Made by a program: the position numbers and the translations under genes. Of a stretch of 11,651 nucleotides of DNA, positions 1 through 6,617 are shown one piece after another. How positions within the stretch are numbered: the first letter of the stretch is position 1; the number at the start of each line of letters is the position of its first letter. Source of the DNA: an uncultured Clostridia bacterium (GTDB lineage: Bacteria; Bacillota_A; Clostridia; Christensenellales; CAG-138); contig CAMORL010000039.1 of NCBI GenBank assembly GCA_946623765.1, positions 1 to 11,651 of the forward strand, in the 5' to 3' direction. The notes below the pieces were generated by a model, which did no database searches, had not been told where the DNA came from, and was given only the letters and a program-made list of their open reading frames with translations.

Positions 1-1275
1 GAACCTGCGCAGGCGAACACCTGGTACAACACCTCGGACGGCGGCAAGCGCATCATCTATCAGCCTGCGCAGACCCATCCGTGGAACCACTTCTCCAAGA
101 ACACGACCGCTTATGCCGTAGAGTTCTACAACGAAGCGTTCAAGGATTATGCAAAGGATATCAAGGCGATCCCGGCAGGCAGCCAGGTCTGGCAGCTCAA
201 AGAGATCTTCGAGTGCGTCGCGCTCGTCGGCTTCGTGTTCCTGCTGATCGGTCTCGCGTCCCTGCTTGTGGAACTGCCGTTCTTCAACAAGGCAAAGAGC
301 CCCGAGCTTAAGCCGCTGCCCTCCGTGACCGGCGCAAGCTCCAAGTTCGGCACGTTCGCGCTGCTGCTGTGCCTCATCCTGCTGCCCGGCGTCTTCTTCA
401 CGCCGCTGATGGACAGCGGTGCGGGCTCCGAGATGGTGAACGTCCTGATGTATGCCGGCATTGCATTCGCGATCGCAGGCTGCCTCGGCTTTATCTACGG
501 GCTCTTTGATAAGCAGAACCGCAAAGCGCTGCTCGTCGGCAGCTGCTTCGTCACGATCGCGGGCGTCGGTCTTGCGCTGATCGCGCACTTCCCGATGTAT
601 CAGAACAATCTGTTCTGGTCCGCGCTGGGCGTCAACAGCATCGCATACTGGACACTCGGCTGCGCGGCGATCGCGCTGCTCGGCATGAGCGTTGTCTATG
701 TGGTGAACAAGGCGAACAGAGGCGTCACGTTCAAGGACTACGGCGTCACGTTCAACCCGATCCGCATCCTCGTTTCGCTGCTCGTCGCAATCATCGCATG
801 CGCGGTCGCATACGGCGTCCTGTTCCTGATGGATCTCATCTTCAAGGCGGACTTCCGTATCTGGACCTTTGCGTTCAAGACCTTCGATTTCAACATCGTA
901 CCGGTCATCCTTCGCTACCTGCCGACGTTCCTGCTGTTCTACATCGTTTCCACAGCGTCGATCACGATCAACACGAACACCGAGAAGCTGCAGGGCATCA
1001 AGGGCTATCTGCTTGCAATCGCGCTGAATGCGGGCGGCGGCATGCTCTGGCTCATCCACCAGTACGGCAAGCTGTTCATCACCGGCGCAGCGGCGCATCC
1101 GGGCTCTGCACTGTCCGGCATCGTGCTCGTCGCGATGATCCCGACGCTGTCGATCGCGGCAATCATCTCGCGCAACCTCTATAAGAAGACCGGCAACATC
1201 TGGGTTCCGGCGTTCCTGAATGCGATCCTGATGACCACCATGACGATCGCAAACACCATGGTTGCGTTCAAATAA
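1..1275 (+). CDS. C-terminal part of a multi-pass membrane protein with an alpha/beta-hydrolase-like domain (5' truncated by window edge)
   Basis: The reading frame is open from base 1 with no start, so the gene begins upstream; an internal GTG at 235 lies within the first membrane helix and is not a credible start. The first ~65 visible residues are soluble. They contain a YQPAQTHPWNHFS segment (residues ~20-32) that resembles the end of alpha/beta-hydrolase domains, where the catalytic His lies (H26 or H30 here); the nucleophile and acid would be upstream and are not visible. From residue ~68 to 422 I count about ten hydrophobic segments, starting with FECVALVGFVFLLIG and ending with ILMTTMTIANTMVAF. 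Membrane location is well supported. The hydrolase assignment is tentative and the substrate unknown. The gene ends in TAA and is followed 13 bases later by a strong terminator, so it is the last gene of its unit. Confidence 0.75.
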   Translation, partial: EPAQANTWYNTSDGGKRIIYQPAQTHPWNHFSKNTTAYAVEFYNEAFKDYAKDIKAIPAGSQVWQLKEIFECVALVGFVFLLIGLASLLVELPFFNKAKSPELKPLPSVTGASSKFGTFALLLCLILLPGVFFTPLMDSGAGSEMVNVLMYAGIAFAIAGCLGFIYGLFDKQNRKALLVGSCFVTIAGVGLALIAHFPMYQNNLFWSALGVNSIAYWTLGCAAIALLGMSVVYVVNKANRGVTFKDYGVTFNPIRILVSLLVAIIACAVAYGVLFLMDLIFKADFRIWTFAFKTFDFNIVPVILRYLPTFLLFYIVSTASITINTNTEKLQGIKGYLLAIALNAGGGMLWLIHQYGKLFITGAAAHPGSALSGIVLVAMIPTLSIAAIISRNLYKKTGNIWVPAFLNAILMTTMTIANTMVAFK

Positions 1276-1288
1276 CCTTCCGTTATCG

Positions 1289-1324
1289 AAACGGTCTCCC
1301 TGCGCGGGGGACCGTTTTTTCTTT
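1289..1324 (+). terminator. Rho-independent terminator of the membrane hydrolase gene
   Basis: Arms at 1289-1300 (AAACGGTCTCCC) and 1306-1317 (GGGGGACCGTTT) pair over 12 bp with one G-U wobble around a 5-base loop (TGCGC). The stem runs into six T's (1315-1320), followed by C and TTT. It lies 13 bases after the stop codon at 1273-1275. Confidence 0.93.
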
Positions 1325-1346
1325 CGGGACGGCGCACAATTACGGA

Positions 1347-1375
1347 TTGAGAATCGGAAGCTGATGTGGTATACT
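1347..1375 (+). promoter_or_regulatory. Sigma-A type promoter for the rRNA methyltransferase gene
   Basis: A -35 box TTGAGA (1347-1352) and a -10 box TATACT (1370-1375) are 17 bases apart. TGTG plus one base directly precedes the -10, matching the TRTGn extended -10 of Gram-positive promoters. The predicted start point is near 1382, giving a leader of about 20 bases. It sits directly after the previous gene's terminator. Confidence 0.82.
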
Positions 1376-1403
1376 CTTGCTATCAAAGAAAAAGGCGGTC
1401 GAA

Positions 1404-2642
1404 ATGATGAAAACACAACGGGCATATCCGAAATGCACGATCACGCAGAAGGGCACGCGCTGGGTCGAAGGCGGACATCCGTGGATCTATGAGGCGGAGG
1501 TCCTGTCCGTCGAAGGCGATCCGGAAAACGGCGCGCTGGTTGACGCGGTTTCCGAAAAGGGCAAATATCTCGGCACGGGCTTTCTGAGCCTGCACTCCAA
1601 GATCCGCATACGCCTCGTTTCACGCAATGCAAACGACCGGTTCGACGAGGCGTTTTGGCGCCGCCGCATCCGGTATGCGTGGGACTACCGCAAAACGGTC
1701 ATGGGCGACGATTGTTCCTGCTGCCGCGTCATCTTCGGCGAAGCGGACGCGTTTCCCGGACTGACCGTAGACCGGTTCAACGATATCCTCGTCGCGCAGA
1801 CCCTGTCGATCGGAATGGAGCAGATCAAGCCGGTCCTGTTCCCGCTGCTCGTTGAGGAGCTGAACGCGGACGGCGCAGGCATCAAAGGCGTCTACGAACG
1901 AAACGACGTTGCGATCCGTTCTCTCGAAGGCATGGAGCAGGGGAAGGGGTGGTTCCCGATTCCCGGACTCGAAACGCCCGAAAGCGCGGTTACGACGATC
2001 GTCGAAAACGGCATCGAGTATCTTGTCGACGTCGAGAACGGACAGAAGACCGGCTTTTTCCTCGATCAGAAATACAACCGGCTTGCGCTCAGAAAGATCG
2101 CAAAGGGACGGAACGTGCTCGACTGCTTCACGCACACCGGCTCGTTTGCGCTGAATGCGGCGGCAGGCGGCGCGGCGCACGTAACCGCGGTCGATATCTC
2201 CGAAACGGCGATCGAAATGGCAAAGGCGAACGCCGAACGCAACGGGCTTTCCGATCGAATGGAGTTTGTCGTCGCCGATGTATTCGATCTTCTGACCGAG
2301 CTTCTCGCGTCCGGCAAAAAGCCGTACGATCTGATTATCCTCGACCCGCCCGCATTCACCAAATCGCGCAAGACCGTGCAGAGCGCGGAGCGCGGCTATC
2401 GGGAGATCAATTCCGCGGCATTGAAGCTGCTGCCGCCCGGCGGCTATCTCGCAACGGCTTCCTGCAGTCATTTCATGCCGTCCGAGCTGTTCGAACGCAT
2501 GCTGGACAGGGCAGCGTCCGACGCCGGCGTACAGCTCAGACAGATCGAACAGCGCCAGCAGGCGCCGGATCACCCGATCCTCAGAAACGTCCCGGAGACG
2601 GATTATCTGAAGTTTTATCTGTTCCAGGTCGTCAGAAACTGA
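1404..2642 (+). CDS. Class I SAM-dependent rRNA methyltransferase, RlmI/COG1092-like (PUA + methyltransferase)
   Basis: The protein has 412 residues, normal for this family. An N-terminal PUA-like RNA-binding domain covers about residues 5-80 (conserved GGHPWIYEAEV). The C-terminal Rossmann methyltransferase shows motif I as LDCFTHTGSF (from ~239), a following VTAVDIS strand, motif IV as DPPAF (314-318) and motif VI as TASCSHFM with C354. E. coli RlmI makes 5-methylcytosine at position 1962 of 23S rRNA; that this homologue uses the same site is inferred. The start is ATG 1404 or the adjacent ATG 1407, behind a modest AAGGCGG site (1392-1398); the spacing suits either. An in-frame TTG at 1377 lies just past the -10 box, upstream of the expected transcript start, so it cannot be used. 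The gene appears monocistronic, with its own promoter and a weak hairpin downstream. Confidence 0.9.
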   Translation: MMKTQRAYPKCTITQKGTRWVEGGHPWIYEAEVLSVEGDPENGALVDAVSEKGKYLGTGFLSLHSKIRIRLVSRNANDRFDEAFWRRRIRYAWDYRKTVMGDDCSCCRVIFGEADAFPGLTVDRFNDILVAQTLSIGMEQIKPVLFPLLVEELNADGAGIKGVYERNDVAIRSLEGMEQGKGWFPIPGLETPESAVTTIVENGIEYLVDVENGQKTGFFLDQKYNRLALRKIAKGRNVLDCFTHTGSFALNAAAGGAAHVTAVDISETAIEMAKANAERNGLSDRMEFVVADVFDLLTELLASGKKPYDLIILDPPAFTKSRKTVQSAERGYREINSAALKLLPPGGYLATASCSHFMPSELFERMLDRAASDAGVQLRQIEQRQQAPDHPILRNVPETDYLKFYLFQVVRN

Positions 2643-2678
2643 ACCGCGTCGAATCCGGACACGTCGGATCGAATCTTG

Positions 2679-2706
2679 CGGAACCGGTTGAAATCCGGTT
2701 CCGTTT
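2679..2706 (+). terminator. Hairpin with short T run: weak terminator of the methyltransferase, overlapping the next promoter
   Basis: Arms CGGAACCGG (2679-2687) and CCGGTTCCG (2695-2703) form a perfect 9-bp stem with a 7-base loop (2688-2694), followed by only TTT (2704-2706). It lies 36 bases after the methyltransferase stop. The stem is good but the U-tract is short, so termination is probably partial. The loop contains the -35 box of the downstream promoter, so the palindrome could instead be a protein-binding site. Confidence 0.5.
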
Positions 2707-2716
2707 GTGGTATAAT
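2688..2716 (+). promoter_or_regulatory. Sigma-A type promoter for the glycosyltransferase gene
   Basis: TTGAAA (2688-2693) and a consensus TATAAT (2711-2716) are 17 bases apart. TGTG plus one base precedes the -10 (2706-2710), giving an extended -10. The predicted start is near 2723, about 20 bases before the gene. The -35 box lies in the loop of a perfect 9-bp inverted repeat. Confidence 0.88.
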
Positions 2717-2744
2717 TCAGAAAAATTTAAGGAAGGACAGCGAT

Positions 2745-3902
2745 ATGATCATCGGAGAGTTTTGCGAATGCTATCCGCCGCACATCGACGGCGTCGGTAT
2801 GGTCGTGCGCTCCTATTGCGAGGAGCTTTCCGCGCTCGGGCACACCGCGTATTACATCGCCCCGAAAAACGCGGGCAAAAAGTATCGGAACGCAGAACCG
2901 GAAACCTTTCCGGTCATGAAGTATGCAAGCTTTCCGATCCCGAACGAGGCGTACAGCGTCGGTCTGCCGGCGTTCGACCTTGCGTTTTTGCACGATCTGA
3001 ACCGGATACCGTTCGATATCGTGCATGCGCACACGCCGTTCGTATCGGCGATCGAATCGGTCCTGATCGCAAGAGAACGGAAGATTCCGCTTGTGGCGAC
3101 GCTGCATTCAAAGTATTATGACGACATCCTCGCAAAGACGCACAGCGAAGTGATCGCCGCAGCGGTGGTGCAGCGCGTCGTGCAGTTCTTTGAAAAGTGC
3201 GACGAAGTGTGGACCGTCAACGACGCGACGGCGGAGGTTTTGCGCGGCTACGGATTCAAAGGCGAGATCGTCGTTATGCCGAACGGCACGAACCTCTGGT
3301 ATCCGACGCGGGAGGACGTCGAAAAGGTCGAAGCGCTCTATCATCTGGGCGACGGCAGCGTGTTTCTGTTCGTCGGACAGCAGAATCTGAAGAAGAACAC
3401 GGACAGCATCCTGAGGGCGGCGGCGATCTATAAAAGAACCGGCGCGAAGTTTCACATCGTCTTTGCGGGGCAGGGACCTGACGCCGCGCGTTTACATGCG
3501 CTGTCCGAGGAGCTCGGTCTTTCTGAGGAGACGGTTTTCACCGGACACATCGCAGACCGCGACCTTCTGAAGGGTCTGTACGCGAGAGCCGACGTATTCG
3601 TCTTTCCGTCGCTGTACGACAATGCGCCGATGGTCGTGCGAGAAGCGGCGGCGGCGGGAACGCCGAGCATTCTGATCCGCGGATCGTGCGCGGCGGACGG
3701 CGTGACCGACGGATTCAACGGCTTCCTCTGTGAAAACACGCCGGAGGACATCGCCGCATGCATGGCGCGTGCGCTTCCCGCTGCAAAGGAGGTAGGCATG
3801 CATGCGCGGGAGACGATTCCGGTGCCGTGGAACGGAATTGCAAAGCAGGTTCTGTCGCGCTATGAAGCGCTGATCGAGCGCAAAAAACGGGAAAATCGCT
3901 GA
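2745..3902 (+). CDS. GT4-family (GT-B fold) glycosyltransferase
   Basis: The protein has 385 residues, typical for GT4. The N-terminal Rossmann half carries the glycine-rich acceptor-side loop (PPHIDGVGMVVRSY, ~11-24) and a HAHTPF strand end. The C-terminal half carries the nucleotide-sugar-binding features: an FVGQQNLKKNTDSIL segment and the DNAPMVVRE motif (D292 to E300), which is the EX7E motif with Asp in the first position. No signal peptide or membrane helix is present, so the enzyme is cytoplasmic or peripheral. The start is ATG 2745, 7 bases after a strong AAGGAAGGA site (2729-2737). An in-frame TTG at 2676 is rejected because it lies upstream of the promoter. Relatives include glycolipid glucosyltransferases and capsule or cell-wall enzymes. 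Donor and acceptor cannot be read from the sequence, and there is no polysaccharide cluster nearby. It is a lone gene between a promoter and a terminator. Confidence 0.9.
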   Translation: MIIGEFCECYPPHIDGVGMVVRSYCEELSALGHTAYYIAPKNAGKKYRNAEPETFPVMKYASFPIPNEAYSVGLPAFDLAFLHDLNRIPFDIVHAHTPFVSAIESVLIARERKIPLVATLHSKYYDDILAKTHSEVIAAAVVQRVVQFFEKCDEVWTVNDATAEVLRGYGFKGEIVVMPNGTNLWYPTREDVEKVEALYHLGDGSVFLFVGQQNLKKNTDSILRAAAIYKRTGAKFHIVFAGQGPDAARLHALSEELGLSEETVFTGHIADRDLLKGLYARADVFVFPSLYDNAPMVVREAAAAGTPSILIRGSCAADGVTDGFNGFLCENTPEDIAACMARALPAAKEVGMHARETIPVPWNGIAKQVLSRYEALIERKKRENR

Positions 3903-3920
3903 AGCATCAAGGCATGATTT

Positions 3921-3952
3921 ACGAGTCGGAAACATTTGCCGGCTCGTTTTTT
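3921..3952 (+). terminator. Rho-independent terminator of the glycosyltransferase gene
   Basis: Arms ACGAGTCGG (3921-3929) and CCGGCTCGT (3939-3947) pair over 9 bp with one G-U wobble across a 9-base loop and run into a six-T tract (3947-3952). It lies 19 bases after the stop codon. Confidence 0.92.
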
Positions 3953-3964
3953 GTGAACAAAGTA

Positions 3965-3993
3965 TAGACAAAAAACGAAAGTTATGTTAATAT
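3965..3993 (+). promoter_or_regulatory. Promoter of the six-gene DUF523-regulator-kinase-htrA-mutS2 unit
   Basis: TAGACA (3965-3970) and TAATAT (3988-3993) are 17 bases apart, and TATG plus one base (3983-3987) directly precedes the -10, fitting the TRTGn extension. The expected start is near 4000, giving a leader of about 20 bases. The -35 and -10 boxes match consensus less well than the other promoters in the window, so the extension may be important. No clear operator for the encoded regulator was seen; the TGTTAA at 3985-3990 has no matching second half-site. Confidence 0.7.
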
Positions 3994-3997
3994 ATAT

Positions 3998-4015
3998 CTA
4001 CCTATAGAAAGGTAG
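3998..4015 (+). promoter_or_regulatory. Small leader hairpin covering part of the ribosome-binding site
   Basis: CTACC (3998-4002) and GGTAG (4011-4015) can form a 5-bp stem with an 8-base loop. The Shine-Dalgarno AGAAAGG (4006-4012) of the gene at 4022 lies in the loop and 3' arm. The predicted transcript start (near 4000) falls inside the 5' arm, so whether the full stem exists in the mRNA depends on the exact start site. Pairing is short and may have no function. Confidence 0.3.
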
Positions 4016-4021
4016 CATAGG

Positions 4022-4435
4022 ATGATTATCGTCAGCGCATGCCTTGCCGGATATCGCTGCAGATATGACGGCAAAACCGTTCCGAACGAAGAAATCGTCG
4101 CGCTTATCAAGCGGGGCGAGGCGATTCCGGCGTGTCCGGAAATGCTCGGAGGACTTCCGTGTCCCCGCGTTCCTTCGGAGCGGTCGGCAGACGGAACACG
4201 CGTCATTACGCGTGAAGGCGGAGACGTTACCGAAGCGTTTCGGATCGGTGCAGAAGAAACGCTTCGTCTCGCGCGTCTGTACGGATGCGATCGGGCGATT
4301 CTGAAGGCGCGCAGTCCGTCCTGCGGATGCGGCCTGATCTATGACGGGACGTTTTCCGGAACGCTCAGGGAAGGCGACGGCGTCGCCGCTGCGCTTCTTC
4401 GGGAAAACGGCATTACGGTTACAGTGAAAGATTGA
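4022..4435 (+). CDS. DUF523 family protein, related to TudS thiouracil desulfidase
   Basis: At 137 residues this is a complete stand-alone DUF523 protein. The family signatures are all present: SACLAGYRCRYDG at the N-terminus (C7, C13), PACPEMLGGLPCPR (C38, C47), and near the end LKARSPSCGCG (C101, C103) followed by a YDGTFSGTLREGDGV segment. Characterised DUF523 members such as TudS hold a [4Fe-4S] cluster on three cysteines and remove sulfur from 2-thiouracil; C7, C38 or C47, and C101 are the natural ligand candidates. Substrate here is unproven, and salvage of thiolated bases or a sulfur-related stress role are both possible. It has no signal peptide and should be cytoplasmic. It is the first gene of a six-gene unit, with its stop only 11 bases before the regulator start. 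The start ATG 4022 has AGAAAGG 9 bases upstream. Confidence 0.88.
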   Translation: MIIVSACLAGYRCRYDGKTVPNEEIVALIKRGEAIPACPEMLGGLPCPRVPSERSADGTRVITREGGDVTEAFRIGAEETLRLARLYGCDRAILKARSPSCGCGLIYDGTFSGTLREGDGVAAALLRENGITVTVKD

Positions 4436-4436
4436 C

Positions 4437-4441
4437 GGAGG
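4437..4441 (+). promoter_or_regulatory. Ribosome-binding site deciding the regulator start
   Basis: GGAGG lies 5 bases before ATG 4447, directly after the DUF523 stop (4433-4435). It rules out the in-frame TTG at 4432, which would put the site inside the gene. Confidence 0.9.
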
Positions 4442-4446
4442 TATTC

Positions 4447-5130
4447 ATGGACAACAACACGATCTTAGTCATCGACGACGACAGAAACATTCTGGCGATC
4501 ATCGAACTATATCTCAAGAAAGCGGGCTTCCAGGTTGCGACCTGCACGACCGGATACGAAGCGATGCAGGCGTTCAAGAACACGAAGCCCACGCTCGTCG
4601 TGCTCGACGTCATGCTGCCCGGGAAGGACGGCTGGACGATCCTGCACGAGATCCGGCAGGAGGGTTCCACGCCGGTCATCATGCTGACGGCAAAGGGCGA
4701 CACGGGAGAACGCGTGCGCGGTCTGGAACTCGGCGCGGACGACTATATTGCAAAGCCGTTCGATTCCAACGAGCTCGTCGCGCGCATCAAGGCGGTGCTC
4801 CGCCGCTTCGCGCCCGCGTCCGAAAGCGAACGCACGATCACGCTGCCGGACCTCACGATCTCGCTTGAGAATTATTCCGTCACGCTCGACGGCGAACAGC
4901 TCGAAATGCCGCCGAAGGAGATCGAGCTTCTGTATTTCCTCGCGTCGCACAGCGGCCGCGTGTTTACGCGCGAACAGCTTCTGGAGCAGGTCTGGGGATT
5001 CGATTTCTTCGGCGATTCCCGAACGGTCGACGTACACGTCAAACGCATCCGTGAAAAGCTCGGCGAGCGTGAAAACTGGCAGCTTCGCACGGTCTGGGGC
5101 GTTGGTTATAAATTCGACGTCCGCAGCTGA
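4447..5130 (+). CDS. OmpR/PhoB-family response regulator
   Basis: The protein has 227 residues in the standard two-domain layout. The receiver domain (about 4-118) has the acidic pocket D10-D12, phosphoacceptor D54 in LDVMLPG, T81 in MLTAK, and K103 in YIAKPF, so all residues needed for phosphorylation are present. The winged-helix DNA-binding domain (about 130-225) shows MPPKEIELLYFLA, VFTREQLLEQVWG, and the recognition-helix region SRTVDVHVKRIREKL, ending in VWGVGYKF. It should be a cytoplasmic transcription factor activated by the kinase encoded 8 bases downstream. It lies behind the DUF523 gene in the same unit, so autoregulation is plausible but no binding site was identified. Its targets are unknown; the htrA two genes downstream is the obvious candidate. 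Confidence 0.96.
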   Translation: MDNNTILVIDDDRNILAIIELYLKKAGFQVATCTTGYEAMQAFKNTKPTLVVLDVMLPGKDGWTILHEIRQEGSTPVIMLTAKGDTGERVRGLELGADDYIAKPFDSNELVARIKAVLRRFAPASESERTITLPDLTISLENYSVTLDGEQLEMPPKEIELLYFLASHSGRVFTREQLLEQVWGFDFFGDSRTVDVHVKRIREKLGERENWQLRTVWGVGYKFDVRS

Positions 5131-5138
5131 GAGGGTAC

Positions 5139-6617
5139 ATGCGTAAGAATCGGTTCCGTACCATTTTTTCGCGCATGATGTTTATGCAATGTCTCACGGT
5201 AACGGCAGCAGTTCTGCTGATCGGCGCCGTGCTTGCAGCCGTCGTGTATGCGGGGATGGTTGGGGAGTACGGAACACAGTTGAATCGATACGCGCAAAAC
5301 GCGCGTTCCGTGATCGCATCGGGCAAAGCGGATACCGAAACGCATCTTCGGTATATTGCGGCCGACAACGATCTTTTGGTCGAACGCATCGGTACGCACA
5401 ACGACGTGACGGCATACTATGCGGACGCGCGGTGGGAGAGCTACGCGTCGCAGCCGCTTTCGGACACGGCGTACGAGCGCATCGCCGACAGCGCAAATCC
5501 GCTCGGCGAAACGATCCGGCATTACTATAAACGCGGGGATTTCCCCGTGCTCAGCGTATACAGCACCGTGCAGGACACGCCGGACAGCGGGCTGCTCGTC
5601 GTCACAGGCGACCTGTCGACGATCCGCGGGACGTTCGGAAACATCATGCTTTGGACGGTCCTGATCTGCGCGGTAACGCTGATCGGCTCCGGCGTTGTAT
5701 CGTACTATACGTCCTATCGCGTCATCAATCCGTTCATCGAAATGAATCATGCGGTGCAGTGCTATTCGCGCGGAGATTTTTCGACACGCATTCCGGTAGA
5801 GGGAAAGGACGAAGCGGCGCAGCTCGGCGAAAATCTCAACGAAATGGCGGAACAGCTGCGCGGGCTTGAAGAGACGCGCAGGAGCTTCGTCGCAAACGTC
5901 AGCCACGAGCTCCGTTCTCCGCTGACGTCCATGAAAGGCTTTCTGGAAGCGATGCAGGACGGCACCATCCCGCCGGAAAACTATCCGGAATACATCGGCA
6001 TCGTGCTGAACGAAACGCGCCGCATGGTCACGCTGGTCAACGACCTTCTCGATCTCGCAAGGATCGAATCCGGTACGATCCAGCTCAACTTCGAAGTCTT
6101 CGACATCAACGAGCTGATCCGACGGACGCTTCTGACGTTCGAAGCGCGGCTCGTTGAAAACGAAATGGAAATGGAAGTCCGGTTTGCGCAGGAGCAGTGC
6201 GCGGTCTATGCGGACCAGGCGCAGATCGGTCAGGTTCTCAGGAACCTCATCGACAACGCGATCAAGTATTCGCCGAAGGGCCGTTCGCTTGCGGTGTCGA
6301 CCTACTCCATGCGAAAGACGGTTTATGTTACGGTCCGGGACAACGGCATCGGCATCCCGCAGGAGGATGTGCCGCACGTCTTTGACCGATTCTATAAGGT
6401 CGAAAAGGCGCACACGCCCGCGCCGCAGATGGGATCCGGCTTGGGGCTTTCGATCGTCAAACGCATCATCGAGAGCCACGGACAGTCGATCACCGTGCGG
6501 AGCGCGCGCGGACGCGGCACCCAGTTCACCTTTACCCTTGAGCGCGCAAGCGCTTCGAAACGAGTATCCGACGGAGGTAAACGCAATGTTTCGCAAAATA
6601 ATACCGTATCCCTGTGA
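5139..6617 (+). CDS. Membrane sensor histidine kinase (HAMP-HisKA-HATPase)
   Basis: The protein has 492 residues. Membrane helix 1 is about 14-39 and helix 2 about 169-193, enclosing an extracytoplasmic sensor region of ~130 residues that I do not recognise. Next come a HAMP linker (~194-247), a HisKA domain with phosphoacceptor H256 in FVANVSHELRSPLTS, and an HATPase domain with N box NLIDNAIKYSP (N369, N373), G1 box DNGIGIP (from D401), an F box (FDRFYK) and G2 box GSGLGLSIV. It is therefore a complete kinase, with no PAS domain between HAMP and HisKA. The start is ATG 5139, 8 bases after the regulator stop, with an AGAGGG site placed unusually close (3 bases). The last ~18 residues form a polar tail that overlaps the start of the protease gene by 32 bases. 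It partners with the upstream regulator; the signal is unknown, but envelope protein misfolding is suggested by the neighbouring HtrA. Confidence 0.95.
   Translation: MRKNRFRTIFSRMMFMQCLTVTAAVLLIGAVLAAVVYAGMVGEYGTQLNRYAQNARSVIASGKADTETHLRYIAADNDLLVERIGTHNDVTAYYADARWESYASQPLSDTAYERIADSANPLGETIRHYYKRGDFPVLSVYSTVQDTPDSGLLVVTGDLSTIRGTFGNIMLWTVLICAVTLIGSGVVSYYTSYRVINPFIEMNHAVQCYSRGDFSTRIPVEGKDEAAQLGENLNEMAEQLRGLEETRRSFVANVSHELRSPLTSMKGFLEAMQDGTIPPENYPEYIGIVLNETRRMVTLVNDLLDLARIESGTIQLNFEVFDINELIRRTLLTFEARLVENEMEMEVRFAQEQCAVYADQAQIGQVLRNLIDNAIKYSPKGRSLAVSTYSMRKTVYVTVRDNGIGIPQEDVPHVFDRFYKVEKAHTPAPQMGSGLGLSIVKRIIESHGQSITVRSARGRGTQFTFTLERASASKRVSDGGKRNVSQNNTVSL
6573..6577 (+). promoter_or_regulatory. 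Ribosome-binding site for htrA inside the kinase gene
   Basis: GGAGG lies 8 bases upstream of ATG 6586 and within the last codons of the kinase gene, which reads in another frame. It fixes the protease start and shows the overlap is genuine, with translation likely coupled. Confidence 0.88.

Noticed and set aside
1377..1403. Upstream TTG start extending the methyltransferase by nine residues
   Set aside because: The TTG is one base past the -10 box and upstream of the expected transcript start; ATG 1404/1407 behind AAGGCGG is better.
1620..2573. A 317-codon minus-strand open frame across the methyltransferase
   Set aside because: It lies within a complete methyltransferase gene and shows no independent start signal or motif.
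2676..2744. Upstream TTG start extending the glycosyltransferase
   Set aside because: It would include the hairpin and both promoter boxes in the gene; the strong AAGGAAGGA site points to ATG 2745.
1949..3121. A 390-codon plus-strand frame spanning the methyltransferase-glycosyltransferase junction
   Set aside because: It is an Arg-rich frame-shifted shadow of both genes and crosses their hairpin and promoter.
6154..6585. N-terminal extension of HtrA
   Set aside because: This is kinase sequence read in another frame, Arg/Ser-rich, whereas ATG 6586 has GGAGG and a normal anchor follows.
5106..6596. A 496-codon minus-strand open frame across the kinase gene
   Set aside because: Same cause: it mirrors the kinase gene and has no recognisable motif or ribosome site.
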